DNA of 5,035 bases from DATEMK01 sp035275625 (lineage in GTDB: Bacteria > Bacteroidota > Bacteroidia > AKYH767-A > OLB10). Below the pieces are notes generated by a model. That model ran no database searches. It was not told the origin of the DNA and saw only the letters and a list, made by a program, of their open reading frames with translations. Shown one piece after another: positions 1-5,035 of the stretch. Within the stretch, counting starts at the first letter, position 1. Each line of letters begins with the position of its first letter. Location of the stretch: assembly GCA_035275625.1 (NCBI GenBank), contig DATEMK010000323.1, forward strand, positions 1 through 5,035. The letters run 5' to 3'. The translations under genes were made by a program, and so were the position numbers.

Positions 1-770
1 CAAATTCTCCTGGGAGAAAAGGAATTAAAATAAAAACTCCCAAAGGGAGGGAAACTAAAACAAAAATTGCCGAAAGAAAAGAAACCAAAACAACTCCAGT
101 AAGAAAAGAAATTAAAACAAAAACTCCCAGAGAGAAAGAAAGAAAAGTTAGTATTATTGAAGAAGATCCTGCAGATCCGGGTGTTTTTTATAAAGCTAAA
201 GATGAAAACGCGCTTCCATATTCCCAAAGAAGCGAAACACCACGATCAATTGAAAGCATAATTGATGAACAGGGAGTGTTTGCACAAAATGCAGGAATAG
301 TATTGTTGCATCCGTTTCTCGTCCACTTTTTTGAAAATCTGAAACTAATTAAGGACAGAAAATTTATCAGTGTTCAAAAGCATCAAAAGGCATTGTGCCT
401 GCTGCATTATCTTGCAACCGCCAACACGCAGGTGCAGGAATATGAACTTGTAATTGCAAAAGTTTTGTGTGCATACCCGCTGCAGGAACCTGTAAGCACG
501 AAAATTAAAATTTCAAAAAAAGAAAAAAATCAGGCTGATGAATTACTGGTTGCCGCAATTGAGCATTGGGAAAAAATAGGAAGCACTTCCCCGGCAGCGT
601 TACGTTCTGAATTCCTGCAGCGGAATGGAAAATTATTTGCAAAAAACAATAATGTGTATTTGCAAATGGAATCAGGCTCCACAGATGTATTACTCGACTA
701 TCTTCCGTGGAACATCAGCATGATTAAGCTTCCATGGATGAAAGAAATTTTAAGAGTGGAGTGGAGGTAG
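1..770 (+). CDS. Contractile injection system tape-measure-family protein, C-terminal part (5' end outside window)
   Basis: The frame is open from base 3 (bases 1-2 finish a codon) to the TAG at 768-770, giving 255 visible residues. A GTG lies at 276, but the open frame runs upstream to the window edge, so the true start is outside. The first 50 or so residues are a very basic repeat-rich linker, followed by an acidic stretch (SIIEEDPADPG). The last 165 residues match the conserved C-terminal part of the eCIS tape-measure family (CIS_TMP): NAGIVLLHPFL, HYLATA, HW with TSPAALRSEFLQRNG, then DVLLDYLPWNISMIKLPWM and a terminal VEW. Tape-measure proteins are known to set tube length during assembly of contractile particles; that role here is inferred from family resemblance. 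The DUF4157 gene follows after 75 bp on the same strand, so co-transcription is plausible. I am confident of the family, less so of the exact role. Confidence 0.85.
   Translation, partial: NSPGRKGIKIKTPKGRETKTKIAERKETKTTPVRKEIKTKTPREKERKVSIIEEDPADPGVFYKAKDENALPYSQRSETPRSIESIIDEQGVFAQNAGIVLLHPFLVHFFENLKLIKDRKFISVQKHQKALCLLHYLATANTQVQEYELVIAKVLCAYPLQEPVSTKIKISKKEKNQADELLVAAIEHWEKIGSTSPAALRSEFLQRNGKLFAKNNNVYLQMESGSTDVLLDYLPWNISMIKLPWMKEILRVEWR
12..128 (+). repeat. In-frame ~30-bp tandem repeat encoding a basic decapeptide
   Basis: Four consecutive units lie at 12-41, 42-71, 72-98 and 99-128. They encode GRKGIKIKTP, KGRETKTKIA, ERKETKTTP and VRKEIKTKTP, with a degenerate tail REKERK at 129-146. 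The third unit lacks one codon, so all length changes stay in frame. The consensus is roughly xRKEtKTKTP, very rich in Lys and Arg. More copies may lie upstream of the window edge. The repeat sits in the linker before the conserved C-terminal domain of the tape-measure protein. Confidence 0.8.
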
Positions 771-845
771 GGGGATTCAGAATGCAAAATTTAAATATAA
801 AATATAAAATAAAATAATCTCTGTTCGTAAATTCGTTAATGCTTC
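771..845. other. Short AT-rich spacer between tape-measure and DUF4157 genes
   Basis: These 75 bp are almost all A and T, with runs of an imperfect AAATATA unit around 790-815. I see no convincing Bacteroidota promoter (TTTG with TAnnTTTG) and no terminator hairpin. This fits read-through from the tape-measure gene into the DUF4157 gene. Confidence 0.4.
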
Positions 846-2762
846 ATGAAAGCTGCTGAAACAAAAGCAGCGGCAACGCCCGCAAAAAAAAATAATTCTC
901 CTTTCTTTCACAAAGGAAGTGCGCAGGATTTTTTTGGAAACACCCAAAAGGAACAACCTTTCTTTTCAAGATCAAAAAATAATAATTCTTTTATTCAGCC
1001 CAAACTCACGATCGGGCAACCAAATGATGTGTACGAAAAAGAAGCCGAAACCACAGCTGATAAAGTAGTGCAGCGGTTAAACGAAAACAAAGTTCAGGCA
1101 AAACCCGAAAAAAATAATTTCTTCTCTTCCAATAAAAATGATAATGTAGTACAGCAAAAACCTGTTGCTCCAATTCCATCCATCATTCCGCCTGTTCAAA
1201 CAAAATGTACAACATGCGAAGAGGAAGAGAAATTGCAGAAGAAAGAGGAAATGGATGAGAAGGATTTACTGACAGATAAATTACAAAAGAAGCCCGTCTT
1301 TGAAAGCAATGCCGAAGCACCGCCTGATGATGATTCCCTCTCCTTTGGAGAGGGCAAGGGTGAAGCTTTACAACGCAAATGTGATGAATGTGATAAAGAA
1401 GATAAGTTGCAGAAGAAAGAAAAAGAAGATGATAAGGATTTGCTGAAAGGCAATTTACAAAGGAAACCTATTTTCGAAAGCAATGCCGAACCAACTGATG
1501 ATGAAAAAAGTATTCAGCGAAAATGCACAGAGTGTGAGCAGGAAGATAAGGTACAAAAAAAATCTGATTCATCTCCTCAAACCGCATCACCAAATATTGA
1601 AAGCAGCTTAAATTCTTCCAAAGGCTCTGGCTCACCATTACCGCACAACACACGTGAGCAAATGGAATCTTCTTTTGGAGCTGATTTTTCCAAAGTGCGA
1701 ATTCATAATGATAGTTCTGCTGAGCAAATGAATAAGGATTTACATGCACAGGCATTTACGCACGGGAGTGATATTTATTTTAATTCTGGTAAATACGATT
1801 CAAATTCGAATTCTGGAAAACATTTGCTGGCGCATGAGTTGACACATGTTGTACAACAAAATAATAACACAAAGAAGATTCAGCAAATGGGCGACTTATC
1901 TCTCGTTCCTTCCGATCTTCCATGCGAAATTGCAAGTTCTTCTGAGCCCCTATCAACTGGAGAAACTATTCTTTTCGGGAATAGAGTTACAACACTTACT
2001 GCTGATCAAATTGTTCTATTGGACAATTTAGTCTATAATTGGAATGTTTCTGGCAAGAGTGATGAAATCCGCATTGATGGATATGCCAGTAGACCAGGTA
2101 GTGAAGAATTAAATTGGCGTTTGTCATGCTCCAGAGCTAAGGCTGTGGCTAACGAATTAATTGCTCCTTCTGATGGAAGCGAAGGAATCCCCGGTAGCTT
2201 TATACAAGTGTTTGCACAAGGAGAGACGGATGAGTTTGGTGCAATTCCCCAAAACAGGAGAGTGACAATAGACATTAAATTCACTCCGCTTGTTCCGATT
2301 ATCAGAAATCAACCTTCTCAACAAAATCATGCATGTGAATTGAAGTATGATTCAAATTATGGTCCTTCTTCTTCCAACTGTAGCTTTTATAATAGTGACT
2401 CTGCTGAAAATTGGTTTACCTCGACATATCGGCATAATGCAAGTTGTGCATGCGAAAATACTCCTGATAATGCCAAAAATAATTGTGTTCGTAAATGTTT
2501 GCAGGAAAAAGGCAAGGCACTTCTATCATCATTGAGTGGTGGAGCTGTCATAGGAACTTGTATTGATCCCTTCGGTGCACTTGATGTGTTATGCCCTGAG
2601 CCATTCTGCGATAATATATATCAACATCATGTTGAATGTTATAAAGAATGTTGTTGCAATGATCCATTTATTAGCGAACCAATTTTCTATACAATGTGTG
2701 AATCTCCCTTTCCTTGCAGTTTTGTGGGTGAAATGATTGAAAGGTTTAATTCATGTGAATAA
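846..2762 (+). CDS. Multidomain DUF4157 (eCIS-associated) protein with OmpA-like domain and Cys-rich C-terminus; candidate cargo
   Basis: A 638-residue protein; the ATG at 846 follows an in-frame TAA at 837, which fixes the start, and no Shine-Dalgarno is seen. Domains in order: a Phe-rich tag PFFxKxSxxxFFG...PFF (about 19-40); the IQPKLTIGQPNDVYEKEAE motif typical of DUF4157 proteins (50-68); three KCxxCE...KxQKK repeats (Cys pairs 121/124, 179/182, 227/230); DUF4157 at about 264-338 with the zinc-protease-like motif HELTH (330-334); an OmpA-like domain at about 372-478 (GYAS, NxxLSxxRAxAV, NRRV); and a C-terminal domain with 16 cysteines (497-637) that I cannot assign. There is no signal peptide or membrane segment, as expected for a protein loaded into a particle in the cytoplasm. 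DUF4157 is known to mark eCIS-associated proteins and toxins. Cargo status and protease activity are inferred, and it could instead be a structural accessory. Confidence 0.9.
   Translation: MKAAETKAAATPAKKNNSPFFHKGSAQDFFGNTQKEQPFFSRSKNNNSFIQPKLTIGQPNDVYEKEAETTADKVVQRLNENKVQAKPEKNNFFSSNKNDNVVQQKPVAPIPSIIPPVQTKCTTCEEEEKLQKKEEMDEKDLLTDKLQKKPVFESNAEAPPDDDSLSFGEGKGEALQRKCDECDKEDKLQKKEKEDDKDLLKGNLQRKPIFESNAEPTDDEKSIQRKCTECEQEDKVQKKSDSSPQTASPNIESSLNSSKGSGSPLPHNTREQMESSFGADFSKVRIHNDSSAEQMNKDLHAQAFTHGSDIYFNSGKYDSNSNSGKHLLAHELTHVVQQNNNTKKIQQMGDLSLVPSDLPCEIASSSEPLSTGETILFGNRVTTLTADQIVLLDNLVYNWNVSGKSDEIRIDGYASRPGSEELNWRLSCSRAKAVANELIAPSDGSEGIPGSFIQVFAQGETDEFGAIPQNRRVTIDIKFTPLVPIIRNQPSQQNHACELKYDSNYGPSSSNCSFYNSDSAENWFTSTYRHNASCACENTPDNAKNNCVRKCLQEKGKALLSSLSGGAVIGTCIDPFGALDVLCPEPFCDNIYQHHVECYKECCCNDPFISEPIFYTMCESPFPCSFVGEMIERFNSCE
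1197..1562 (+). repeat. Three imperfect KCxxCE / KLQKK repeats within the DUF4157 gene
   Basis: Three units begin at the Cys codons at 1206, 1380 and 1524. Each encodes KCxxCE, then an acidic-basic stretch with (K)LQKK or VQKK. Units 1 and 2 go on to DLL, LQ(K/R)KP and FESNAE, sharing an identical 15-nt string at 1302-1316 and 1476-1490. Unit 3 is truncated after QKKS. Spacing is 58 codons from unit 1 to 2 and 48 codons from 2 to 3. The 10-codon excess is explained by the palindromic insert at 1336-1354. CxxC pairs could bind metal, but this is not shown. Confidence 0.85.
1336..1354. repeat. REP-like palindrome inserted in frame in the DUF4157 gene
   Basis: CCCTCTCC-TTT-GGAGAGGG is a perfect 8-bp stem with a 3-nt loop, followed by CAAGGGTGAAG. 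It resembles interspersed palindromes I recall from intergenic regions of many Bacteroidota genomes. Here it is translated as SLSFGEGKGEA, composition unlike the surrounding KCxxC repeats. It falls in the extra 30 bp by which repeat unit 1 exceeds unit 2, so it looks like an in-frame insertion into coding sequence. Membership of a genomic repeat family cannot be shown from this window alone. Confidence 0.65.
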
Positions 2763-2783
2763 GATAATGAAATAAATTTTCTT

Positions 2784-2797
2784 AATCATGCATGATT
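2784..2797. promoter_or_regulatory. 14-bp perfect palindrome AATCATGCATGATT
   Basis: AATCATG meets its reverse complement CATGATT with no spacer, 22 bp after the stop of the DUF4157 gene and 36 bp before the start of the DUF4157-like remnant. With no loop and no T-run it is a poor terminator. A dyad of this size fits a binding site for a dimeric regulator, but no partner is known and chance is possible in AT-rich DNA. Confidence 0.25.
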
Positions 2798-2832
2798 TGA
2801 AATTACTTTAAGTGTCAAACAAAGCATATAAC

Positions 2833-2950
2833 ATGAAATCCCCTCAACCAAAAAATAATTCTGTGAGCAAACCTGGTCATCCCCTTCTTCCAAAAAGAAA
2901 GCCGGAATAATTTTTTTGGAAAGAGTGAAAAACCCAAACCTTTTTGTTAA
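2833..2950 (+). pseudogene. Frameshifted, truncated 5' end of a second DUF4157-type gene
   Basis: An ATG at 2833 opens MKSPQPKNNSVSKPGH. In that frame it ends at the TAA at 2908 after 25 codons. Moving one base forward at the CCCC run (2881-2884) and reading from 2882 gives PFFQKESRNNFFGKSEKPKPF, then Cys and TAA at 2948-2950. This matches the N-terminal tag of the neighbouring 638-residue protein (PFFHKGSAQDFFG, then KEQPFF), including the position of the KNNS stretch shortly after the start. So the fragment looks like the first 36 or so codons of a paralogous gene, broken by one frameshift and then cut off near 2945. The KLTIG motif and DUF4157 domain that should follow are absent. It could instead be a decayed partial duplication of the neighbouring gene's 5' end, or less likely a short functional peptide gene with a sequencing error. 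Confidence 0.7.
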
Positions 2951-3022
2951 TATTGTTAACCAAGAATCAGAATAGAATAATGTAATAAATAAATGAACCA
3001 TTTTTTATAAATAATTATTAAT

Positions 3023-3850
3023 ATGTCCATCATCTCCATCGCCATCCAAAAAGGCGGTTCAGGCAAAACCACCACCGCCATCAATCTTGCCGCTGCATTG
3101 CAGCTTGCAGGAAAAAAAGTACTGCTTGTTGATGCCGATCCGCAAGCCAACTTAACACAATCGCTCGGTTTCGACAAGGAACCCTTCCCCAATTTATCCA
3201 CGGAAATAAAAAAAGAAATTGCAGGGCAAAAAAGTGATTTGAAAGAAGCAATTATTGTAACTAAATCAGGTTTACCTCTTATTCCTTCTTCGCTCGATTT
3301 GGCTGGCGCTGATTTAGAACTTGTGAGCGTTTATGGGCGCGAACAGATTTTTACCTGGATGCTGGAGCCATTGAAAGAAATGTACGATTTCATTTTTATT
3401 GATTGCCCTCCCTCCATCGGAATGCTTACAGTGAATTCGCTTGTGGCAAGCGATCACGTGCTTATACCCATGCAGGCGGAATTTCTTCCGCTCAAAGGAG
3501 TGTATAGTTTCCTCCATCATTTCGAAAACATAAAAAGTAAATTAAAAAAAGAACTAAATCTTTTAGGTTTTGTTTTAACTAAATTTGATGAACGAAAAAT
3601 CATGAACCGGAACATACAACAGCACCTTAAAGATTTCTTTCCCGGAAAATTATTCGACACCTTTATCCGTACAAGCATTGAATTAGCCAAATCGCAGGAA
3701 GCAGGAACGGATATTTTTTCATTCAGAAACAGTTCAACCGTTGCAGAAGATTATAAAGTGCTTGGTGAAGAATTTTTATCAAAAATAAATTCACCGGTAA
3801 CAAGAGGAGTGAAACTCAGTCCCCATGCGGCAGTCGGCAATAAGCAGTAA
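3023..3850 (+). CDS. ParA/MinD-family partitioning ATPase, orphan, in eCIS locus
   Basis: A 275-residue protein, normal length for a short ParA without an N-terminal DNA-binding domain. It shows the deviant Walker A KGGSGKTT (10-17) with the signature first lysine, the A' motif LLVDADPQAN (34-43), Walker B FIFIDCPP (123-130), and the ParA-like ends LTKFDERKIMNRNI and IRTSIELAKSQEAG. These proteins dimerise on ATP, usually bind nucleoid DNA non-specifically, and position plasmids, chromosomes or large protein assemblies with the help of a partner that triggers hydrolysis. No ParB or parS-like array lies in the window, and no obvious MinD-type amphipathic membrane helix ends the protein. The ATG at 3023 directly precedes the motif-rich start and has no Shine-Dalgarno. 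The last residues (after KLSPHA) run into a degenerate heptamer repeat, so the tail is probably not conserved. Family certain; role in the injection system is inference. Confidence 0.95.
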   Translation: MSIISIAIQKGGSGKTTTAINLAAALQLAGKKVLLVDADPQANLTQSLGFDKEPFPNLSTEIKKEIAGQKSDLKEAIIVTKSGLPLIPSSLDLAGADLELVSVYGREQIFTWMLEPLKEMYDFIFIDCPPSIGMLTVNSLVASDHVLIPMQAEFLPLKGVYSFLHHFENIKSKLKKELNLLGFVLTKFDERKIMNRNIQQHLKDFFPGKLFDTFIRTSIELAKSQEAGTDIFSFRNSSTVAEDYKVLGEEFLSKINSPVTRGVKLSPHAAVGNKQ

Positions 3851-3856
3851 ACAGTC
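3829..3856 (+). repeat. Degenerate heptamer tandem repeat across the parA stop codon
   Basis: Four 7-base units, GGCAGTC, GGCAATA, AGCAGTA and AACAGTC, run across the 3' end of the parA gene. The TAA stop (3848-3850) is formed inside the repeat. Similar GGCAGTA-like heptamers are common spacers at gene ends in many bacteria. The final codons of parA (AVGNKQ) therefore appear to derive from the repeat. Confidence 0.5.
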
Positions 3857-3942
3857 CGGAGCAACAATTATAAATAAATTCTGTAAATTAAAACTTCATT
3901 TTATATGTGTTTTAATAAACTAAAAACCCTTTTTCAAAAATC

Positions 3943-3959
3943 TTTATCATCCTGATAAA
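3943..3959. terminator. Weak AT-rich hairpin after parA
   Basis: TTTATCA and TGATAAA form a perfect 7-bp stem around a TCC loop, 93 bp after the parA stop. On the plus strand the next bases are A-rich, with a T-run only at 3971-3975. On the minus strand the stem is followed by GATTTTTG. The stem is weak, so this is only a possible terminator for parA. Confidence 0.25.
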
Positions 3960-3977
3960 AATAAAAAATCTTTTTAC

Positions 3978-4006
3978 CCGGATGAACACGCTAACGTGCT
4001 TGCCGG
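3978..4006. promoter_or_regulatory. Nested short inverted repeats upstream of the AAA+ gene
   Basis: An inner stem CACG-CTAA-CGTG (3987-3998) sits inside an outer CCGG/CCGG pair (3978-3981 and 4003-4006). It is the only GC-rich patch in an otherwise AT-rich 201-bp spacer and lies 46 bp before the ATPase start. It could be an RNA leader structure or an operator. The stems are short and chance is possible. Confidence 0.2.
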
Positions 4007-4051
4007 TCAAACTTCAAATCATACAATGAAAATCCATTAAACGATTAACCA

Positions 4052-5035
4052 ATGGCTACCGAAGAACACAGTACCCGGCATCATGAAAGATTTATTCCCG
4101 AAGAATTTAATTTTCTGGAGAAATTTATTTCTTACCGTATAAATAAAAACATTCATCAGCACGCAGGAGTTTCAAAACCGCAAATGCCCGCTTTGAATAA
4201 ATGGAATTTGCCGGTACGCGAATTTGTAAGGGAAAATAATCTCAATGAAAATGAAACAATTTTAACCCTTCTTGCCCTCGCCCCCCATGTTCTTCCTGAC
4301 TTGCTGGACACTGCGATTTACCAAAGCATGAAAAATAAAGAAGGGCAGTTTCCCCAATTGGGCGGTGTGCGTCCGGAGGGAAGAAATTTCCGCGGCTTTC
4401 TGCCTACCGGTGAAACAGCTTTGTTTTTATTAGGTGACGATGATCTTACCAAACGGCTTGAAGTGCAAAAATTATTTTGGGTTGATCATTTGTTCGGAAC
4501 AAAAAAAGTCCTCTGGCTGGAAGAATCAACGCATGGCGATCCTTCGATGAGCGGAAAAATCATTATGTCACGCGATCATATTGAAACATTTATTTTCGGC
4601 AAACCTGTTCCACCGCCATTCAGCGTTAACTTTCCTGCAAGGCGTATAAAAACTGATTTGATATGGAACGACTTAGTTATTAGCCATGAACTGCAGGAAC
4701 AGGTCAATGAACTGATGACATGGATAAAATATAACACCGAATTAATGGACAATTATTCCATGCGCAAAAGATTAAAGCAGGGCTACCGGGTGTTATTTTA
4801 TGGCCCACCGGGAACAGGAAAAACTTTTACAGCAAGCCTGCTTGGCAAATATACCGGCAAAGAAGTGGAAGGAAAGTATCTCGAAAAAGAAGTTTATAAA
4901 ATTGATTTGTCAATGGTAGTTTCAAAATACATCGGGGAAACCGAAAAAAACCTCGAGCTGCTTTTTGCACGCGCTGAAGACAAAGGATGGATTTTATTTT
5001 TTGATGAAGCCGATGCGTTATTCGGGAAGCGGACA
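4052..5035 (+). CDS. eCIS-type AAA+ ATPase, N-terminal part (3' end outside window)
   Basis: The frame is open from the ATG at 4052 to the window edge, 328 residues, and an in-frame TAA at 4046 fixes this as the first possible start. Residues 1 to about 220 form a family-specific N-terminal region with no catalytic motifs; it contains RNFRGFLPTGETALFLLGDDD, which I recognise from ATPases of Bacteroidota eCIS loci. The AAA+ core follows: Walker A GPPGTGKT (251-258), a pore-loop-like SKYIGETEKN (291-300), and Walker B ILFFDEAD (314-321) with the catalytic Glu at 319. Sensor and arginine-finger regions lie beyond the window. AAA+ proteins of this kind (Afp15/Pvc15 type) accompany eCIS particles and are thought to act in assembly or cargo loading. 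The gene lies 201 bp downstream of parA, so it may have its own promoter. Nothing visible suggests damage. Confidence 0.88.
   Translation, partial: MATEEHSTRHHERFIPEEFNFLEKFISYRINKNIHQHAGVSKPQMPALNKWNLPVREFVRENNLNENETILTLLALAPHVLPDLLDTAIYQSMKNKEGQFPQLGGVRPEGRNFRGFLPTGETALFLLGDDDLTKRLEVQKLFWVDHLFGTKKVLWLEESTHGDPSMSGKIIMSRDHIETFIFGKPVPPPFSVNFPARRIKTDLIWNDLVISHELQEQVNELMTWIKYNTELMDNYSMRKRLKQGYRVLFYGPPGTGKTFTASLLGKYTGKEVEGKYLEKEVYKIDLSMVVSKYIGETEKNLELLFARAEDKGWILFFDEADALFGKRT

Larger units (their letters stand above)
2763..3022. other. 260-bp gap between DUF4157 gene and parA
   Basis: Apart from the palindrome at 2784-2797 and the gene remnant at 2833-2950, this gap is AT-rich and shows no intact gene. 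A small inverted repeat, GTTAA-N5-TTAAC, lies at 2946-2960 just past the end of the remnant. No clear Shine-Dalgarno sequence precedes the ParA start, and I cannot place a promoter with confidence. Confidence 0.4.
3851..4051. other. Non-coding spacer between parA and the AAA+ gene
   Basis: These 201 bp hold the end of the heptamer repeat, the weak hairpin at 3943-3959 and the nested inverted repeats at 3978-4006. Only tiny frames of 4 to 16 codons occur, none with a recognisable product. Confidence 0.45.

Noticed and set aside
276..770. GTG at 276 as the start of a separate 164-residue gene
   Set aside because: The frame is open without a stop from base 3 onward, and the upstream part is a plausible linker of the same protein, so 276 is internal.
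1196..1755. Two 95-codon minus-strand frames opposite the DUF4157 gene
   Set aside because: They are antisense to the repeat region of a well-supported gene and their Ser/Phe-rich content reflects the Lys/Glu codons on the other strand.
1846..2535. Short frames on both strands inside the DUF4157 gene
   Set aside because: They overlap the DUF4157, OmpA-like and Cys-rich segments of the real gene and show no recognisable motif.
2941..3022. Possible Bacteroidota-type promoter (TTTG box with a TA-rich -7 box) before parA
   Set aside because: A TTTTTG occurs at 2941-2946, but no TAnnTTTG-like box lies at suitable spacing, so a promoter could not be supported.
2786..3201. Minus-strand frames across the gap and the start of parA
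   Set aside because: They run antisense to the DUF4157 remnant and to the Walker A region of parA, with no motif of their own.
3314..3520. 68-codon minus-strand frame inside parA
   Set aside because: It lies antisense to the Walker B region of a clear ParA protein and has no independent support.
3905..3955. 16-codon frame starting MCFNKLK between parA and the AAA+ gene, considered as a small ParA partner
   Set aside because: It is very short, has no Shine-Dalgarno sequence and ends inside the weak hairpin; nothing supports translation.
4026..4040. Four-codon frame MKIH just before the AAA+ start, considered as a leader peptide
   Set aside because: There is no attenuator-like structure or codon run around it; such mini-frames are expected by chance.
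1..5035. CRISPR array, tRNA, rRNA or insertion sequence
   Set aside because: No regularly spaced direct repeats, cloverleaf sequences, rRNA stretches or transposase-like frames were found on either strand.

Overview
The window looks like part of an extracellular contractile injection system (eCIS) gene cluster from a member of the Bacteroidota. The phylum call rests on AT-rich DNA, poor or absent Shine-Dalgarno sequences before every start that can be seen, protein types typical of Bacteroidota eCIS loci, and an interspersed palindrome of a kind often seen in that phylum. No rRNA or core housekeeping gene is present, so the assignment is an inference. All genes lie on the plus strand and both ends of the window cut genes.

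Layout: (1) 1-770 is the C-terminal part of a CIS tape-measure-family protein, with a very basic 10-residue tandem repeat just before its conserved C-terminal domain. (2) 846-2762 is a 638-residue mosaic protein. It has a Phe-rich N-terminal tag, a conserved KLTIG motif, three KCxxCE repeats (one enlarged by a palindromic insertion), a DUF4157 domain with HELTH, an OmpA-like domain and an unassigned C-terminal domain with 16 cysteines. (3) 2763-3022 has no intact gene, but holds a 14-bp palindrome and a frameshifted, truncated start of a second DUF4157-type gene. (4) 3023-3850 is a complete ParA/MinD-family ATPase with no ParB in view. (5) 3851-4051 is non-coding, with a degenerate heptamer repeat and weak hairpins. 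(6) 4052-5035 is the N-terminal 328 residues of an eCIS-type AAA+ ATPase, cut just after Walker B.

How they may work together: the tape-measure protein is expected to set tube length. The AAA+ ATPase is the remodelling enzyme that accompanies eCIS particles, probably in assembly or cargo loading. The DUF4157 protein is the best candidate for a loaded or particle-associated effector, with the Cys-rich end as its variable payload. The ParA protein is the unexpected member. It may position particles or cargo on the nucleoid, or it may simply be a passenger gene. The DUF4157 remnant suggests that the cargo part of this cluster has turned over, with ParA now lying beside the scar.
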